A stretch of DNA of 64,000 nt from Archilochus colubris (taxonomy: Eukaryota > Chordata > Aves > Apodiformes > Trochilidae): NCBI GenBank assembly GCA_023079485.1, contig CM041097.1, positions 18,149,158-18,213,157 on the forward strand, in the 5' to 3' direction. Below are positions 1 through 14,700 of this stretch, piece by piece (position 1 is the first letter of the stretch; every line of letters starts with the position of its first letter). The position numbers were made by a program, and so were the translations under genes. Under the pieces are notes generated by a model. That model did not search any database, had not been told where the DNA came from, and saw only the letters and a list, made by a program, of their open reading frames with translations.

Positions 1-3000
1 CTCTTGACTAGTTCAGCATCTATTAATACACACAGTGCCCTGCCAACCCCTCTTTAAATGTGTTAAACATCAAATTTTTAGTATTACCTATGTAGAAGTC
101 TGTACAAAGGCATTGTGCACCCACCACAAATTTCCATCAGGACATATGAGAGAGAGCAGAAGGACAGTAATTGTCTGGGTTGCTGGCTGCCTGTGTGGGA
201 AGTGACCAAAAAGTCAGGGGTTCCATGCCTGGCTTAGCTATGGAGTTGGGTAAATGAAGCTTCTGTACCTTGGTTCCCTGATGACAATGATGACACAACC
301 CCTCCTGGCTTTGTCTTCCTGGACATTTTTGGGTATTTATAGTGCACAGTGTTGATGCAGGCACTGCTGTCAATGGAGATGGAATTTCCATGGGGGTCCC
401 CAAGCACTAACAGAGTAACAAAAGACCCACAGCTTGGGATCTCATGTTGCTTTTATACTGTGGGTTACAGGTTAAGTAGGGCAGAACGTGTCTACTCTCT
501 CACAAAAAAAAAATAATCTTAGTCTTGTCTGATTATGAGTGAAATAAGCCCAGTGAAGCCAACACAAACCCTCCCTTAATGGGCAACCTCATTTTCTTCC
601 TGGTAAGCTCCTTAAATAAACTTTTGCATTCTACTGTGATAGCTGAACAAGTAATAACCTTTCAGATGCCCAAGTGGAATTACTATAACGCCAGAGTTTC
701 TTAGCACATCCTCCAGGTGTGAGCTGCTCTGAGGATGTGTGAAAGCCCAAAACAGAAAGAGCAAATGCTCTTTATCCTAATGCAGCAGTTGTCAGAAATA
801 ACAAGCCAGTTGCAAAACTGTCAAACACTTGATGCTTCTGTGAAACTCTGTCATTTACCTTCTGCTGCTAAAGTCTGCTCTGTTCCATTCATGACAGCTC
901 ATTTCTCCATCCAGTACTGGCAGCAGTAACAGAAAATTGATTTTACCAGGTTCTTGTTAGTGCCAGTATTTGCTCATTTTCCTTATGCCTTCTACCCCTA
1001 CCACAGGAAAAAACAGTGTGTGCTGACTGCAGCAGGGAAAATCTGTAGGAGCTGGAAATTCCTCAGGCAGACATAACTGTGTGAGCTATTACTATATACT
1101 ATTACTATACATTACTTGGGCTCTGTAGGCTTCAGAACTGACAGATTCAATAAGAATCTGTAAGAGCTGGGTAAGAGTGTGTATCTGGCTGTATGATGGG
1201 ATGGCTCATCCAGCTCTGTCATGAGCAATCCCTGAAATCTGTAAGTGCAAGTTGAACATCTTTAAAGTGGAAAGAACTTCTATTGGCTTGAACAAAAATA
1301 CTTTAAAGCATGAACACCTGGTGCTATTGTGCCCCTGTATCAGATTAGATGTCTGTTTGCTCACATGCATCTTGGAGATGAAAGAACACAAGTATCACTT
1401 GCCCTGACTGCTTATTATAAAAAGCAGATAAAAATTATGAGAGCAACTTGCTGAAACTCCTGCCTAGCCAAGTAAGAAATAATTCATGCAGCTAAAATGG
1501 AAACCTTGGAAAGACTACAACTTTCATGTCGTGCAGTTTGACTCTAACCACCTGTTGCAAGGATTCAAAATAGTTTCCAGTGTCGTTCCACATCCCAGGG
1601 CTCTCTGAAAGAGGTCTCTAAAAGGGGCATTTGAAACAATAACACTCCCCACCTTGAAAGGAAAGTTAATGTCAGCCTTTGCAGCAGCCTGGCAGCTGCT
1701 AATGTGAAATTCTTCCTTTGCTGATAGGGGGGGAAAGGCCATTTTGAGTAAGGACTGAAATCTCACTTTGGCTGAAGTGTGAGAAGGCAGAAAGCTTGCC
1801 CTGGCACCTGTTAAAACCTATCAGGCATCACTTTGCTTCCCTGAACCTACTGGCCTTTCCAGGCTAATAACTGATTTTATCAGTTCAAATCAGCCACCAC
1901 AGGAACATCTGTTTACCCAGAAAGCTTCCACTTCCATCATGAGGAATAACCAACTTTTCCCCTTCTCCTTCAAACTCCCCTCAGCTCCCCTGCAGCTGTT
2001 CTCCCACGACACAACAGAGCAATTCACCTACCCCATAAGAAGAGCTCACAACCCAAAATGACATCTCAGGGTTACCAAAGCACACAGACTCTTTTGCTTC
2101 TTGCTGATGTTTTTTACACAAATGAGGATGTATCTCTACTTGGCCTCCTGCACTTGTGCTGTTGGGTTCCCAAGTGATTGAGAAGAAGATAAATGTGTTG
2201 GGGAAGAAAAGGTTTTAGGCCACTCTATGTAAATTCCTTAGGTTCGTGGAACCTAAGAGGCAGCAGTGCTGTGTACTCATTGTCTCTGGAAAATATTCTG
2301 AGTAAACTTAAACTTCAGTGACAGCTTTTAAATTTCTTTATCACAAAGCTTTCTCCACTGAGCTGCACTGCCTTAAACTACACAATAATGCTCTGCTTTG
2401 AGTTCAGCAGTCCATAAGGAGCTGTAGTTTTGCAATCAGATTCTCCTCATTTCAGAAAATTCCTCTGTTACTCTTCAAAATCAACACAGACAATACAGAA
2501 GTTAACTTGAAGGGTGACTGTACAGAGAAGTTACTCATCTACGTATATAATGTAAAGAATAATGTAAAGAATGTAAATATTTAAGCCAAAATTAATTTTT
2601 AATTCAACTTCATTCCTTTTAAAAGCACATCACTTGCCTTTCACTAATTTCTCAGCAACAACAGTACCTGCAAAAATATTCATTTCTATCAGACACTTGA
2701 CCAAGGACTGATTTGCAGTACTTGGCTTTACATGTGTCAGTCAATCTCCTTATCTGTTTCCATTAAAATCTTCATCTTAAAAATCCCAATTCTTATCCAA
2801 CTGCTTTATTTTTTTCAACTTCTGTTAACTTCCATCAATGTCTCCATACTGGTTTAATACTATTATAAAACTTCCTATACATAATTATTATTTACTGCAC
2901 ACTGGACTTCCAGACTGAAATTGAAGATTTTCAGGGTTTACAGAGGACCAGAAATACCTTTTTTTAAAACTGTGTGCAGTGCAGTGAAAGATTTATTCTT

Positions 3001-6000
3001 TGCCACTAATTTCCATATTTCATCCAAATTAAATAACTTCTAGATAAAATGCCTGTAAAATCCCAAAAGAGAGAGGCAAATCTTGCCTTGTACTTTCCTT
3101 TTTTAAAAAGCCTGTCCTGGGGACATGTGTGGGTTCTTTTCTTTCCTTCTTTATATGCTAACTTGTAATTTTCTCCTCTTTTAACTGTACAATAAAGGAG
3201 TTATGTAAAACAACATCTGAATATACACAGCTTTTATCACCAAGTCTTTAAGTGTATAAAATCATACTATGTCTGTCTAGCAAGTCTATAAATGTCTGCC
3301 CAATGTCTTCCCCTTAAGTGGCTCCTTTTGCTATATATTTTCTTGCATTTAAAACTATTCCCAAACCAAACGGAGTAACATTTTGTTTCTCTAATTCCCC
3401 ACTAAGCTTTACCTATTTGTTTCCTGCTGCTCTAAAGCTTTTTCCTCCTTCAGAATTTCAATTTGACTTTCAAACCTCTCAGAGTAGGTGGTCTGTAACA
3501 TTAAACCATCAAGCAATCAGTTTTATGCTTTCCTTTCCAGCTCCAGCCCCAGCTTTCTTTTCACAAACAAGGATAGGAAATCCTCTGTCTGACACAGCAA
3601 AGGATAAAGAGAAACAACAATGAGGCTGTTTGTGATTCAGAGATACACTAAGTGCTCTTAAAGCCTAAAATGCTTTGTGGTTTTGATTTAACAGTCTACC
3701 TAAATCCAAAGGCTGTGTCACTGACAGACAAAGTAATGGTTGGGAGAGAACACCAATAATTACAGTAAACTGGAGATTTAGAAGTGACCTTGATCTAGAA
3801 TTTGTATATCCAATTAAAAGGAAATTTTTAACTGTGGAGCTGAACTATCAACTTTTGTTGAATAAATTTAGCTGGTGACACAAAAAGTTTACATTCCGAG
3901 GAGAAAAGTAACTATAAATAACTTGGACACAACATAGCACAAAGTACAATGTCTCCCTAAATCACAAGGAATGGTAACAGTGAATGTGTTTCAGTTGTAA
4001 AGTCATTATTCCAGGTTTCAAGCCTGGATCTATTAGGCAATTAATGGAAGAAAGTGAAATGTAAGGAATAGGAAATGAGTATGCAGTAACAAAAATAATG
4101 GGTATGTTCTGAAAAGGAAAAAAAAAAAAGAACTCAACATTTATTGATTTTCAAACATGCTAATGTTGCATTTCATTTTCTGAAAAAGAAAACACGTAGC
4201 AACCAATAAAACCAACATAATATGTGGTGGGTCAGTGCCTCATTCAAAAAAAATTCAGTTTGTCAAGAGAAGAAAAGCAGCTCTTGATCTGGGTGCTATG
4301 AACCAGAGAAAATAAAAGTTGAGCAGTTTACAGCAAATGGGTTGTTATGAGGTAGGAGAATGAACCAAAATTCTGCCATTGTTTTCCATGAAATTCTTCT
4401 CAGATGTCAAATACAACAATCGGGACTCTTAACTGACCAGTTAAGGTTTTACATCCTCAAAGGAACAGTAAAATAAATGTCTTTCACAGATCAGTGGATA
4501 TGCCATTTGTGGGTTATTTTCACACCTTTATAGACTCTGACACTCCCAACTGGTACCTAAGACCCCCACTTTTCTTACCCTAATGCATATTCTTAACTTT
4601 AAGCAGATGAGTAGTCCCTTTGGCTTTAGTAAACCATATTCCATACTTAATAAAACATTACCATGCATGTCCCATGTGGACAGGAGTTTTCTACCTTGTA
4701 GTAGACAGTTTGTGGTAACACTACTTCCTTTAGGGGCAGCTTTGTTCTAAGGATTTCTGAACACCTACAGATCATAACAGAGGCTTACATGGAACTTGCA
4801 ATAACAGTCACAAAAATAGTTCTAAATTTACTTTTTCTCATTAGATTAGAAAAGATTGTTACAAATTTGGCCACCAGTTCCCATAAACTCACAGTGGAAT
4901 CTTCACAGCAGACTTTAGCTAGACAAGATCTCTGCCCTAGCAGATATCAAATTAATTGGACACCATGCCCATTACTTCAGGTCAGGATTTTTCCTTCCAG
5001 CTTTTAAAATGCTGTCCTCCTAACCCTGGAAGGTTGTTTTTGGAAGACAGTTTTGTTTACTGGAAGACAATTCCCTTTCAGAAAGGGCTTGCCTGGTTTG
5101 AAATGTTTTGCTTTGCAGTTAGCAACTCATTGATTAAAACATCAAGGGTAAATCTAAACAAAGGCATTTGTTCTTTTAGGGTGTTTTGACTTATGCACTT
5201 ATCCATAGCCCTTATTTCCCCTGCAGAAGATGATGTCCATCTCCTGATTGCCTGAGAATATGAATGCCTTGGTGTGATCATTAGTCTGGTGGCAAAAAGC
5301 AGTGCAGACCTTTCCCAAGACCTCCATTTAGAGCCTTAATTTGCATTCTCCTCCAAGGATAAGTAAATTCTCCCATGGTTTATCGCTTCAGTGACATCTC
5401 ACTTTAATTAAGCAGCCATGATAATTGCATCTCTTTCTGAAACTGCAGAAAAACTCTTCCTAAGCAGTTAGAAGTTTTGCTCAAAGATTTTTCTAAAGGA
5501 AGGGAATAAATGTTTTGCAATCAGACCCAAAGAAGGAATAGGGGCCAAACTCTGCACTCCTTGTTCCTACTGAACACATCTCAGACTGTGGAATAAACCA
5601 ATAAAAAGCAAAATTATTTTAGGGTAAATTAAGGGACAGAGTTAGTGACAAGTGTATCCTCTTATTTCTGACTGGGGTTTTGATTCCTTTGTTCTATAAA
5701 TCTACTCACATTATAACATGGTATTCAGGACCAATAATCTAAACCAGAGACTAAAAGTACACCACTCAAACCTGGAGGACTGTCAGGCACACCACTTTTC
5801 CCTTAGTTCGTGCTTGAAATTAATTTAATCCCAAAAGAAACTTCACAGAATCTCCTGAATGCCTCCCTGTTTCTGCCCAAGATACATTACTAAAATGTTT
5901 CTCCTCAATCTAATGAGTTTGGGAGTCTAACAAAGAACCACAGCAGAGTGTCTGGGGAAGGCAAGCTGGGAAAAGGAACTGGACTGCAGTGTCAGCCCAG

Positions 6001-7592
6001 TGGAAGTGGCTTTTAATAGTCTGTAAAGCTTGGAGATTTGCTAGACCCAGCAAGAGCCTAATACATTATCTATCCAGCTCCTTGACACCCTGGCTCATTC
6101 CTGGGTTTATTACTTGCCTCTAAAGTCAGCTGCAAATGCCTTCTGCAGGGAGAAATCCATAAATAAGGCAAACAATGGCTTTTCCTAAACTTTGAGAACA
6201 TTTTAATTAGTAGCAGGGGATAAAACTGGCTACAACTGAAGAGAAAGGTGCAAGCTGCTAGAGATAAGTTTGTAAGAGAAACAGGGAGCAATTCCCCTGC
6301 TGCAAAGCAAACTTTGCCTACAAAGCTTTTAAGAGGAAAGAGGGAGGCCAAAATCAAGGGAAAACAATGAAAGGTTATATTTAAAAAAAAATAAATAAAA
6401 AATCAGTATGTCCTGGCTCCTTCAAATGCAGGAAGGAATCAGAGTTGGCTGTGTGAACTTTTAAATTAAAACAAGAGTTGCTAGCAGGACACTTATGAAC
6501 TGTGACTGCAGCAGAAGATGGTTCCTTGCTTTATGTGCCAAACACTCTGACACTCACCACTGCTCCAGGCAGGCTCTGAGGGGCCAGATTTCCGCACTCT
6601 GCAGCCTGAAAGATGCCAAAACTTTTACTCTGAAATGAGAGTTTGGGAATCTGGACAACCTAGCAGGGAAAAGCAAGCATTGCTGGGAAAGAAAAGGGGA
6701 ACATGCAAACGTGAAAATCACATCAATTTGTATTTTATGGCTGTGCCTCAACTCCACTCACTGAGGGAATCAAACTGTGATAGTACTGGTTTTTATCCTG
6801 GCTTTTCTGTGTTTGGATTTGGGATGAACGAGGCTTTAAAGAGTTGCATGCACAGATTTGGGTTTTTTTTTTTTCAAAGAGCAGTGAATGATTTGAGAAT
6901 TCTTCTCAACTATAGATGTGAGGTTTCTTTATGACTTACAAGACATGAATGTTAAGCCTTGATTCCAAATAAACTACAAGGGAGACACTAATAAACATGC
7001 AGACAGAGAGGTTTCCTCATTTATATTTTTCTTTGCAAGAAATTTGCATCAGAAAAAACCAGCACTGTACAGAAAGGGAGTTATCTGTTCTTAGGCTTTG
7101 GCAAATCACTATAAACTTCTATACGTGGTACAGATTTACACACCTACATAAAACCAGTCATTAAACATTTCTTTAGGAAAAAAAAATAAAGTGCTTAAAC
7201 TTAAAAGTGTGAGAGCTTTGGTAAAAAGCAGTAATTGTAAAAAATGTAACATATCTGCACTGGTGGCTCTGGCCCAGAGCTGCTTTGAGCTGGTTCCTGG
7301 TGGCTCTGGTTTAAAGCCATGCCCTTGGCCAGGTTTAATTCACCAGGTGAGGCAGCATCTTCACGTAGCACAACATGGCATCTGCTCCCTGAGTAACCTC
7401 ACCTTTGTCCTTTACTCCCAGTAGCACTCACTCTGCACCAGCAGGATTGTGCTGCTACACAGAGCCAGCACTTAGAGAAGAAAAAAAATTTCCTTTTTTG
7501 CTAGAGGGAAAAATCAATTAGCAAGAAAACAATGGTGCATCTCCTCATGCCACACAGAAAGAACCTAAACTCCAGCTGTTCTGTGTCTGCAG

Positions 7593-7682
7593 ATCATAGA
7601 ATCATAGAATCATAGAATCATAGAATCATAGAATCAACTGGGTTGGAAGAGACCTCAGAGATCAAGTCCAACCCTTAATGTG
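7593..7682 (-). mobile_element. CR1 LINE, extreme 3' end
   Basis: Reverse-oriented CR1 terminus: five copies of the octamer tail (TCATAGAA on the plus strand, ATTCTATG in sense) followed by the CR1 3' end, which in sense has a TTGGACTTGATCTCTGAGG-like block and CTTCCAACCC. It is heavily 5'-truncated to about 90 bp, as usual for CR1, and lies in PDZRN3 intron 3. Confidence 0.92.
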
Positions 7683-10600
7683 GGACTTTAATCATGTTGG
7701 ATACTCTGGGATTTCAGACCTGGTCTGAGCCAGCAGCCTGTGTCCAGTTTACATGTGGTGTGGCCTCAGATCTGTCCTTCTCACCAGGACCTCCCCCTTA
7801 TCAAACCACAATTTATCTCCATTCCAAGGCATAGAGTCTCAGAAATAAACCCTGAAGCCCCCAGGATTTCAGCAACAAAAGAATTATTTGATTACCCTAA
7901 GTATTGTATTTTGTCCATCACACGGCTTCTTATTGATGGAAAGTCTGAAGTAGCAAAAATAAAAATAAAACCCTGATTCATTTAACTCTTGAAAGCTCTA
8001 CCTAGAGCCTGTTACTAATGACAATCAAATTTTGGTCTTAAGAAGAGAGGACTGCTAAAAGAAAAAAAGAGAGATTTTTGTTTGCAAATCAAGATAGAGA
8101 AAAACCCTTTGGAGAATGTCACAAGGATGGAGATCAGATGATCTCCTGGTGTCTTTCTTCATGAGGAAAAAAAAGTTATGCAATTCCAAGCAGTCATGTG
8201 GTAAGGCAGCTGCTGAAGTTTCTGCTCATTTTTATCAGAGCTGGCCAGAGCCAGGAAAAGATCTGCTTTATGAGCAAGACCTCTTAAGAAATAAACTAAA
8301 TCTTCCTGAGCTGGGAGGTTTGCAGAACTGAGAAGAATTAAAACCAGCACTGAAGATCTCTTCTTTTTTTTTCCCCCCTCAAATGATTCAGGAAACATTT
8401 CCACTCTTGCTTTGTTCTGCTGGTTTCTTTCTCATATTCATCCAATCAAACCTTTTAGATAATATTTACTAGTTTTCAACTCAAATTCCTGCTCAACTCC
8501 ATCTTCCCAAAGGACTGTTCACTTGCCCAATGTGTATGTGCCTTTATTTATTGTTGTCCTCTCCCACCTCAGCCATTTGGTGACCCTTTGGAGCTGTAAT
8601 GAAACTGTGAAAATTTAATTATTTGACTCTTATTTGTTGAACATGAAGATGAGATTTCTACGTTACCAATATCCTGTGTCTCAGGTCTTTGAAAACCTGT
8701 GCATAAATTAAATTGGATCCTAAATCAAGCTTGATCACCAAAGCTTTGGTGAAACCCTGTTTTGTGAGTCTCAAAAGTTATGTGGGTGATGATAAAAAAT
8801 AAAGACTAAAGGCAAGTACTTCCAGATAGATTTCTCTAGGGAGACCATGACTCTTCCTGTGTCCTCCAACCTCAGTTTAAAGAGGATTAATTCTGTACTG
8901 CTATTAAATGGAGTATGGAATTAAGGTGTGAATACAGGGGTCCTGGGATATAACTGTGTCAGAATAAAAGGGTCCCTAAGAAGAGCTTGCTGGGGGGTAC
9001 ACTTTGCATGAGATCCACAGGTCAAGTCCTACAAATCAGTGATTTTTTAAAAATATTAACACCAGGTTTCAGTAGACTATTGAAAAGGGGCACCAAGCAG
9101 AGATACTGTTATCCATATTCTACCCACCACTCCTTCCAGTCCTAACAAATGACCAACTTTCCTTTTCTGACTTATTAATACCTCCCCTGAGCCTTTATAA
9201 CCTGAACTCCACTTTCAGAGGAAAATTCCCTTTACAGATATGAACTTCTTTAAAAATATTACACTGTTTTATGAAATCAAACATAATACACAATTATTTG
9301 GACACTAAAATACATAATAAAGTCTTAAAATCAACAACTTAAATACTATTCTCATTTCAAAGGCCCAGTGCCAAAGCAAAAATTTCTCAGCTATGATTGT
9401 CAGCTCAGAACCATTTGAATTTATGAGAGTCTAAAAACTTTACAAGTCCTGGAGTTGCACTTGGGAGTGGAATGTAAACCAGCAAAGTTATATTGCTATA
9501 GGATGTATCAAAAGACAATGCAGAAAGGAGCAGTCAACAATGCTGGAATTTCACAAGGCTGAGAAGTTGTCACCTCTCAGCACAAAACTCCAGTAAATTG
9601 TGAACAGCTTCCAGTTTTTCATCATGCAAAGACTGAATTGATTAGACAAAGGAAGAAGCCTTGTGACAGAATAGGAATTTAATGCTACTATTGCTCTGCA
9701 ATTTGATATAGCAAATTTAATCAACCTCCCATCAAGTACCCTCATTTTCTATGATTTTCTTTTTCTTTTTCATGTCTTATCAGAAACTAACATTTACCAC
9801 CTCTGAAAAAAGAAACAAAACAGAACCCCATAGCCCATATTGGAATATATTTCATTTACTGTCAAGCACTAAAACTTTATTTGACTTAAATATTACAAAT
9901 ATCATTAATCAGCAGTGACTTTGTGTTACATTTCTTACTGGAACAGATTCCAGGATTCCAGTGCAGTTTCCATATTTTGTGTGTAGAAAAAAGGAAACAG
10001 AATCCTCACTTTTCTTGGGAAGAAAGCACAAGTAAGGCACTTGTGGGAAGCAGGGCATGCAGACCTCTTGTTCTGAAGAAAAATCCCATTACTAGAACAA
10101 ATCAGGTTTGAGCTGCAGGATCAGGATTCTGGATTCCCAGGAAGATTTGGTCACCCTCACACACTCAGTACTTTTCATGTTTGTTGGACAACTTCCATTT
10201 TTAATTCCAAATGAAAAGCAATGCAAATTTTACACAAGTGCACACTGAATAGCAATGGCCTGAGCTTGCTTCTTTTTGTCAGTTAATTTACACCTCTTTA
10301 TGCATATCTGATAGTCCAACTGACATGGAAATATACTGCATATGTACTAAATTAAGGGCAATTGTGTATGATTGCCCAATTATGATGATACAAACAAAAT
10401 GTGTGAAAATACTTGATAGGACATGCTGTGTGTTTTCTCTAAAAAGACTCAGTGCATTCAAAAAAACCCTAAAAATAAAATCTAACAGTTAACCATAATG
10501 GTTTGGCTTCAAATGTGGAAAACTGAACAGGAGATTGGGGACGATTTAAAATGCAAGGAATTGTGCCACATGTGAAAGGAATAAATTGTCCCATTATTCC

Positions 10601-11772
10601 ATGGTTTATAAGCATCCTTTAAAAAACAGTATTTATCTCTTGGAGCCTGACGTGTTTCTCTCTGCTTAGCTACAGAGAATACGAAACAGCTACTTTTAAT
10701 TTCTTTTAAAGAGTAATAATTTGTAACATCAAAATCCAGAATTCTCAGGTGGTTTGTATTTTCTCTTCATTGCTCATGTCACAGCCAAGCATCTGCAGCA
10801 CCACGACTGCTCCTGGACCACCAGCTTTGTCCTCCAGTGCAGGACATCCCTTCCACCACCTCCATTCCAAGGAGGGAACAATCTGTTTGCAAAAGGCAGG
10901 CTGGGCACTGACCAAGAGCTGTTTCATCAAGACCATCAGCTGAGGGAGAGGGGATCAGATATTTCATGAGCTATGTGGTCAGGCAATCCATGAGTCAAGT
11001 GAGTCCCTTGCTTACTGAGAGATTTGACAGGCCTGGATATTAAAAGCTGTGTTTCCTTTCCAAGTCCTGTTCTTTGTGGTACTAAAGTTAGTAACCACAG
11101 CAAAGAGAAAAAACACTGAGGCAGGGCATATACTATGTGATCTGTGACTTTCTTTGAAAGTGTTTGTCACAGTTTAACACTGGCCCGGCAATTAAACCGA
11201 ATAACAGACGCTCTCTATTAATGTCTCTCTCCTTGATAAAGAAAAAAAACCAGGACAGTGTTACAAAATGCTATCCTATCAGTAGCATCTTTCTCCCCAA
11301 TTTCCCATCCCTATAGATACCAAACGCTCGTGTTGTGCTTGGGGTCAACATGCTGTGGACTTTTATTAAAAAGAAGAAAGAATAAGATGGTGTGGAGATG
11401 TGAGGGGAACCCACACTGGACCTTTTCAAAAGCTGCAGCATGAAATCTCTTTATCAGGGAAGAGGTCCAGAGACTGTAGGTCCATAATACCAGAAACTTT
11501 CTTTGTTTGCAACACCTCTGTTTTTAACCCATCCAGCTTATTTTTCTGGTTTTGTTTGTGGGAAGGACACTAGAACAGAATTTAGTGTTGAAAGTCCATT
11601 GTAACTCTTTGGTTCCTTCTCCTTTTGCATATGATTCATTCCCTTGCTTCCTCACATCCTCACCACAGCTCAGACTGCAGCACTGGTACAAAATCAGGGA
11701 AATAAATTTATGAGAGGAAAAAATGCAGTGATAACCAAGGCCACCTGTTTTCATTTACATTTTCCTCTTAAG

Positions 11773-11799
11773 GTTATTATTATTATTATTATTATTATT
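11773..11799 (+). repeat. (TTA)n microsatellite
   Basis: About nine perfect TTA units in intron 3. No function is suggested. Confidence 0.93.
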
Positions 11800-14700
11800 C
11801 CCTTTTGACCAAGCTGTGGGATCTATGTTTTAGCACAGGCAGGATGCTACTTTGTAAGATACCATTAACAGATAGGGACAAGGGGCTTGGAAGATTTTCT
11901 AGGAGTCTCCAAAAAAAAGCTGACACTGCTATAGCTGTTCTGTCCTGTTCCCTCTCCACACTCTCATGTGCTTGCGTGTCCTGGCAGGAGCTGGAACAGC
12001 CAATTTGAAGTTACTATCTGAAAATATTTTCTTCTAGAAAATTAATTCCTAAGTGTTTGTAGCTGCACAGTAAATCTTGTTTGCAGAGCTGAACTCTTCC
12101 ATTCAAGACAATGAAAAAAATTCTGCATAACCTCCACGCTTGCTGGAGCTCAGCTTGCAGTAAGCTTCCTGCAAGTAGCTACAGGCTTAGGTTCATCCTC
12201 CTGAAGCTGGCAGAATTTTAAAAAATATACTCACCAGCAAATGAGAATTAAAGGCTGTGTTGAGTTAATAATTTTATTTACTGGTTATTTGTGGAAGCCT
12301 CCTGTGAGCTGTCTGTGAGTGGTGATAAGTGGAACAGGGTCCAGCCTGGCAATACACTGAACCCTTTCAGCCCAGGGGAAAAACAAAACCCCACCATCCA
12401 CAGGCAGACCACATGAAATGGTTCATGGCCTCATTCACTTAATCTTGAAGCCACCCTTTCCTTAGCAGTGGATCTTTCCTGGTGCATTTGTGTTGCTGAC
12501 TGGGAAAGGTTCTTCCAGGAGCCTGCAGTGACCAGATTGATTTTTGCTGAAAGCCACTTTGCCATCATGTGTGACCAGAGCACCACATTTACTGAAAGGT
12601 GAAAAGGGAACCCTTTGCAAACTGCAAAACTTGTTTTTTTTGTACATTTACAGCAAAAAAAGATTTGCTAAAAAGTTTTACTGTTCTTATGTGCAATCTG
12701 TGAAGAAATCCACGTAAGGAAAAGCAGCCTATAATGTGCAGCAAATGAGCATGCTTTGGGGAAAATCAATCAAATGCACTAAGACGTGTTCTCAACTCCT
12801 AAACTAATGATCCTTCCTGTGAGCAGCATGAAACACTGGGCAAGTCCCAGGTGGCATAAATCCTCGAGGTTTCAGGGGAGCTGTGACAGTTTATACTACC
12901 TCAACAGTACCCTAATTGTGCTTCAAACTTTTTAAGGTGGCAAGCACTCAGCATTTCAAAAGCCCTCTTTCTTTCTAAGCCATCCTGAAGCTAAACAAAC
13001 AAGTTTACTAGTCAAGTGAAAAGAGAATGCCATATTTAATTTATAATCTTTCAGAGCTGATGTGCTTAAAAATAAAACCTCTGAAAATCTAACTTTGTTG
13101 TAAGAAATGGCAAGCAGCTGCCTAGAGGAGGCATTCGTGGCTGGGACTTGAACCAACTTCTCTTAAGAGGAAATTAGGACCATTTTGTTACCCAGACAAA
13201 AATGAAATCTATGAGAACAGTAATTCCTTTGCCTCGAAATCAATAGTTTCAGCATGTTTTTAACATGGCAATTTGCTACAGAACATCTTAAGGAGAATTC
13301 AGTAAATCACTTGTACTGCATTAAATCAGCTGTTTGCTTTGAATGTGTTTGTTCAGAACTGCAAGGAACACATGTAGTCAAACAGGAGAAAATCTCACAG
13401 TATCATTACTTCTAAAGAAAATGTGAAAGATCTGAAAACATATATAGTTAAGAAGAGGGGTTTAACATAGAGCAGTTACAAATAAACCAAGATTCAAGTA
13501 AAACCTTGGTCAGACAAGAACTCCAAACGTTATTTCTTGGTATAATTCATATTTACCCATTTGCAAATTAAGGATTATATTACTAAACACTCAGGGGAAT
13601 TTATTAAGCAGTTAATAACAGCCATAACACAATTTTCATAGCCCTGTGTAAACACTAAATATAATTATTACCAAACAGATTCTGTAAAACAGAGTAGGAG
13701 GGAAAAAGGATGTGTTTCTCTGTACTTGCTACATGCTGCTTTGTAAACTGAGGAGCACAGACATGCAAGGTTTTGATGTTTGTTATTTAGCAGTAGAAAT
13801 ATGTACTTCACTGTGGCGTTGCTCATGTCATTATACAAAAGGCAAAAAAACTGCTTTTATAGAAAATTCAAGACAGTTTTTAAACTTAACTTCTTCCCCT
13901 TTCACCTTTTAAAAGATGGAGAACAGGAAATCCAAACTACATAAGTAAAGTATGTTTTAAAATTCTCTCTGACATAATTGTTTATCTGCATATTGATTTG
14001 TCAGGCAACTTTGCAGGCAAGTATCAATATAACAATGCATTTGCTACCAGCTGTGAAGAGTACTGTGTATGTGTCTGTATTTTTGTACTGCCTAGTCCCT
14101 GATCAGTAATTAAAAACTGTGTGACAGTTCTGAAAACGAGGACTGACACTCTTATACTCTCTCCAGAATGCAACCACCAGAAGATCGACAGCAAAGGAGC
14201 ATTTTCCATAAGGGAATAAAATAATTTATGTTGTACTTTATTGTAAATTCTCTGTGATGGATGACAGAATTAATTTTGGAGATGTCAAGCTCAGCAGTTT
14301 ATATTCCAGTGTGATTCTTTGTCAATGAGTCTTAATATTTAAAATCATGCTAGTGATACATAAAACCTTAATATTGAACAAGTCAAAGAAGTTCTAGACA
14401 GCTAAATTCCACTCTAGATAGTTAAGCTACCATCTTTCTTTACCATCTTTTATGCTTTTGAAAGCAAATGTGACCTGCTAGGATGCTCTATTCCAAGTAT
14501 AACAAGTTCCATCTGAGTTCTCCAGCTGTGCCCCAGCTACATCTGCAAACAATTTTCCAGCCAAACTGCCAAATCGAAACTTTGGCATTGTGAAGGTTAT
14601 TAAAAAAAAAAAATTGCCTCTAGAAAGACACTGTCACTGGATATTATCTAATTTTCATCTAGATCATTTACAGGATATTTCAATTATCTAAGTTAACAGG

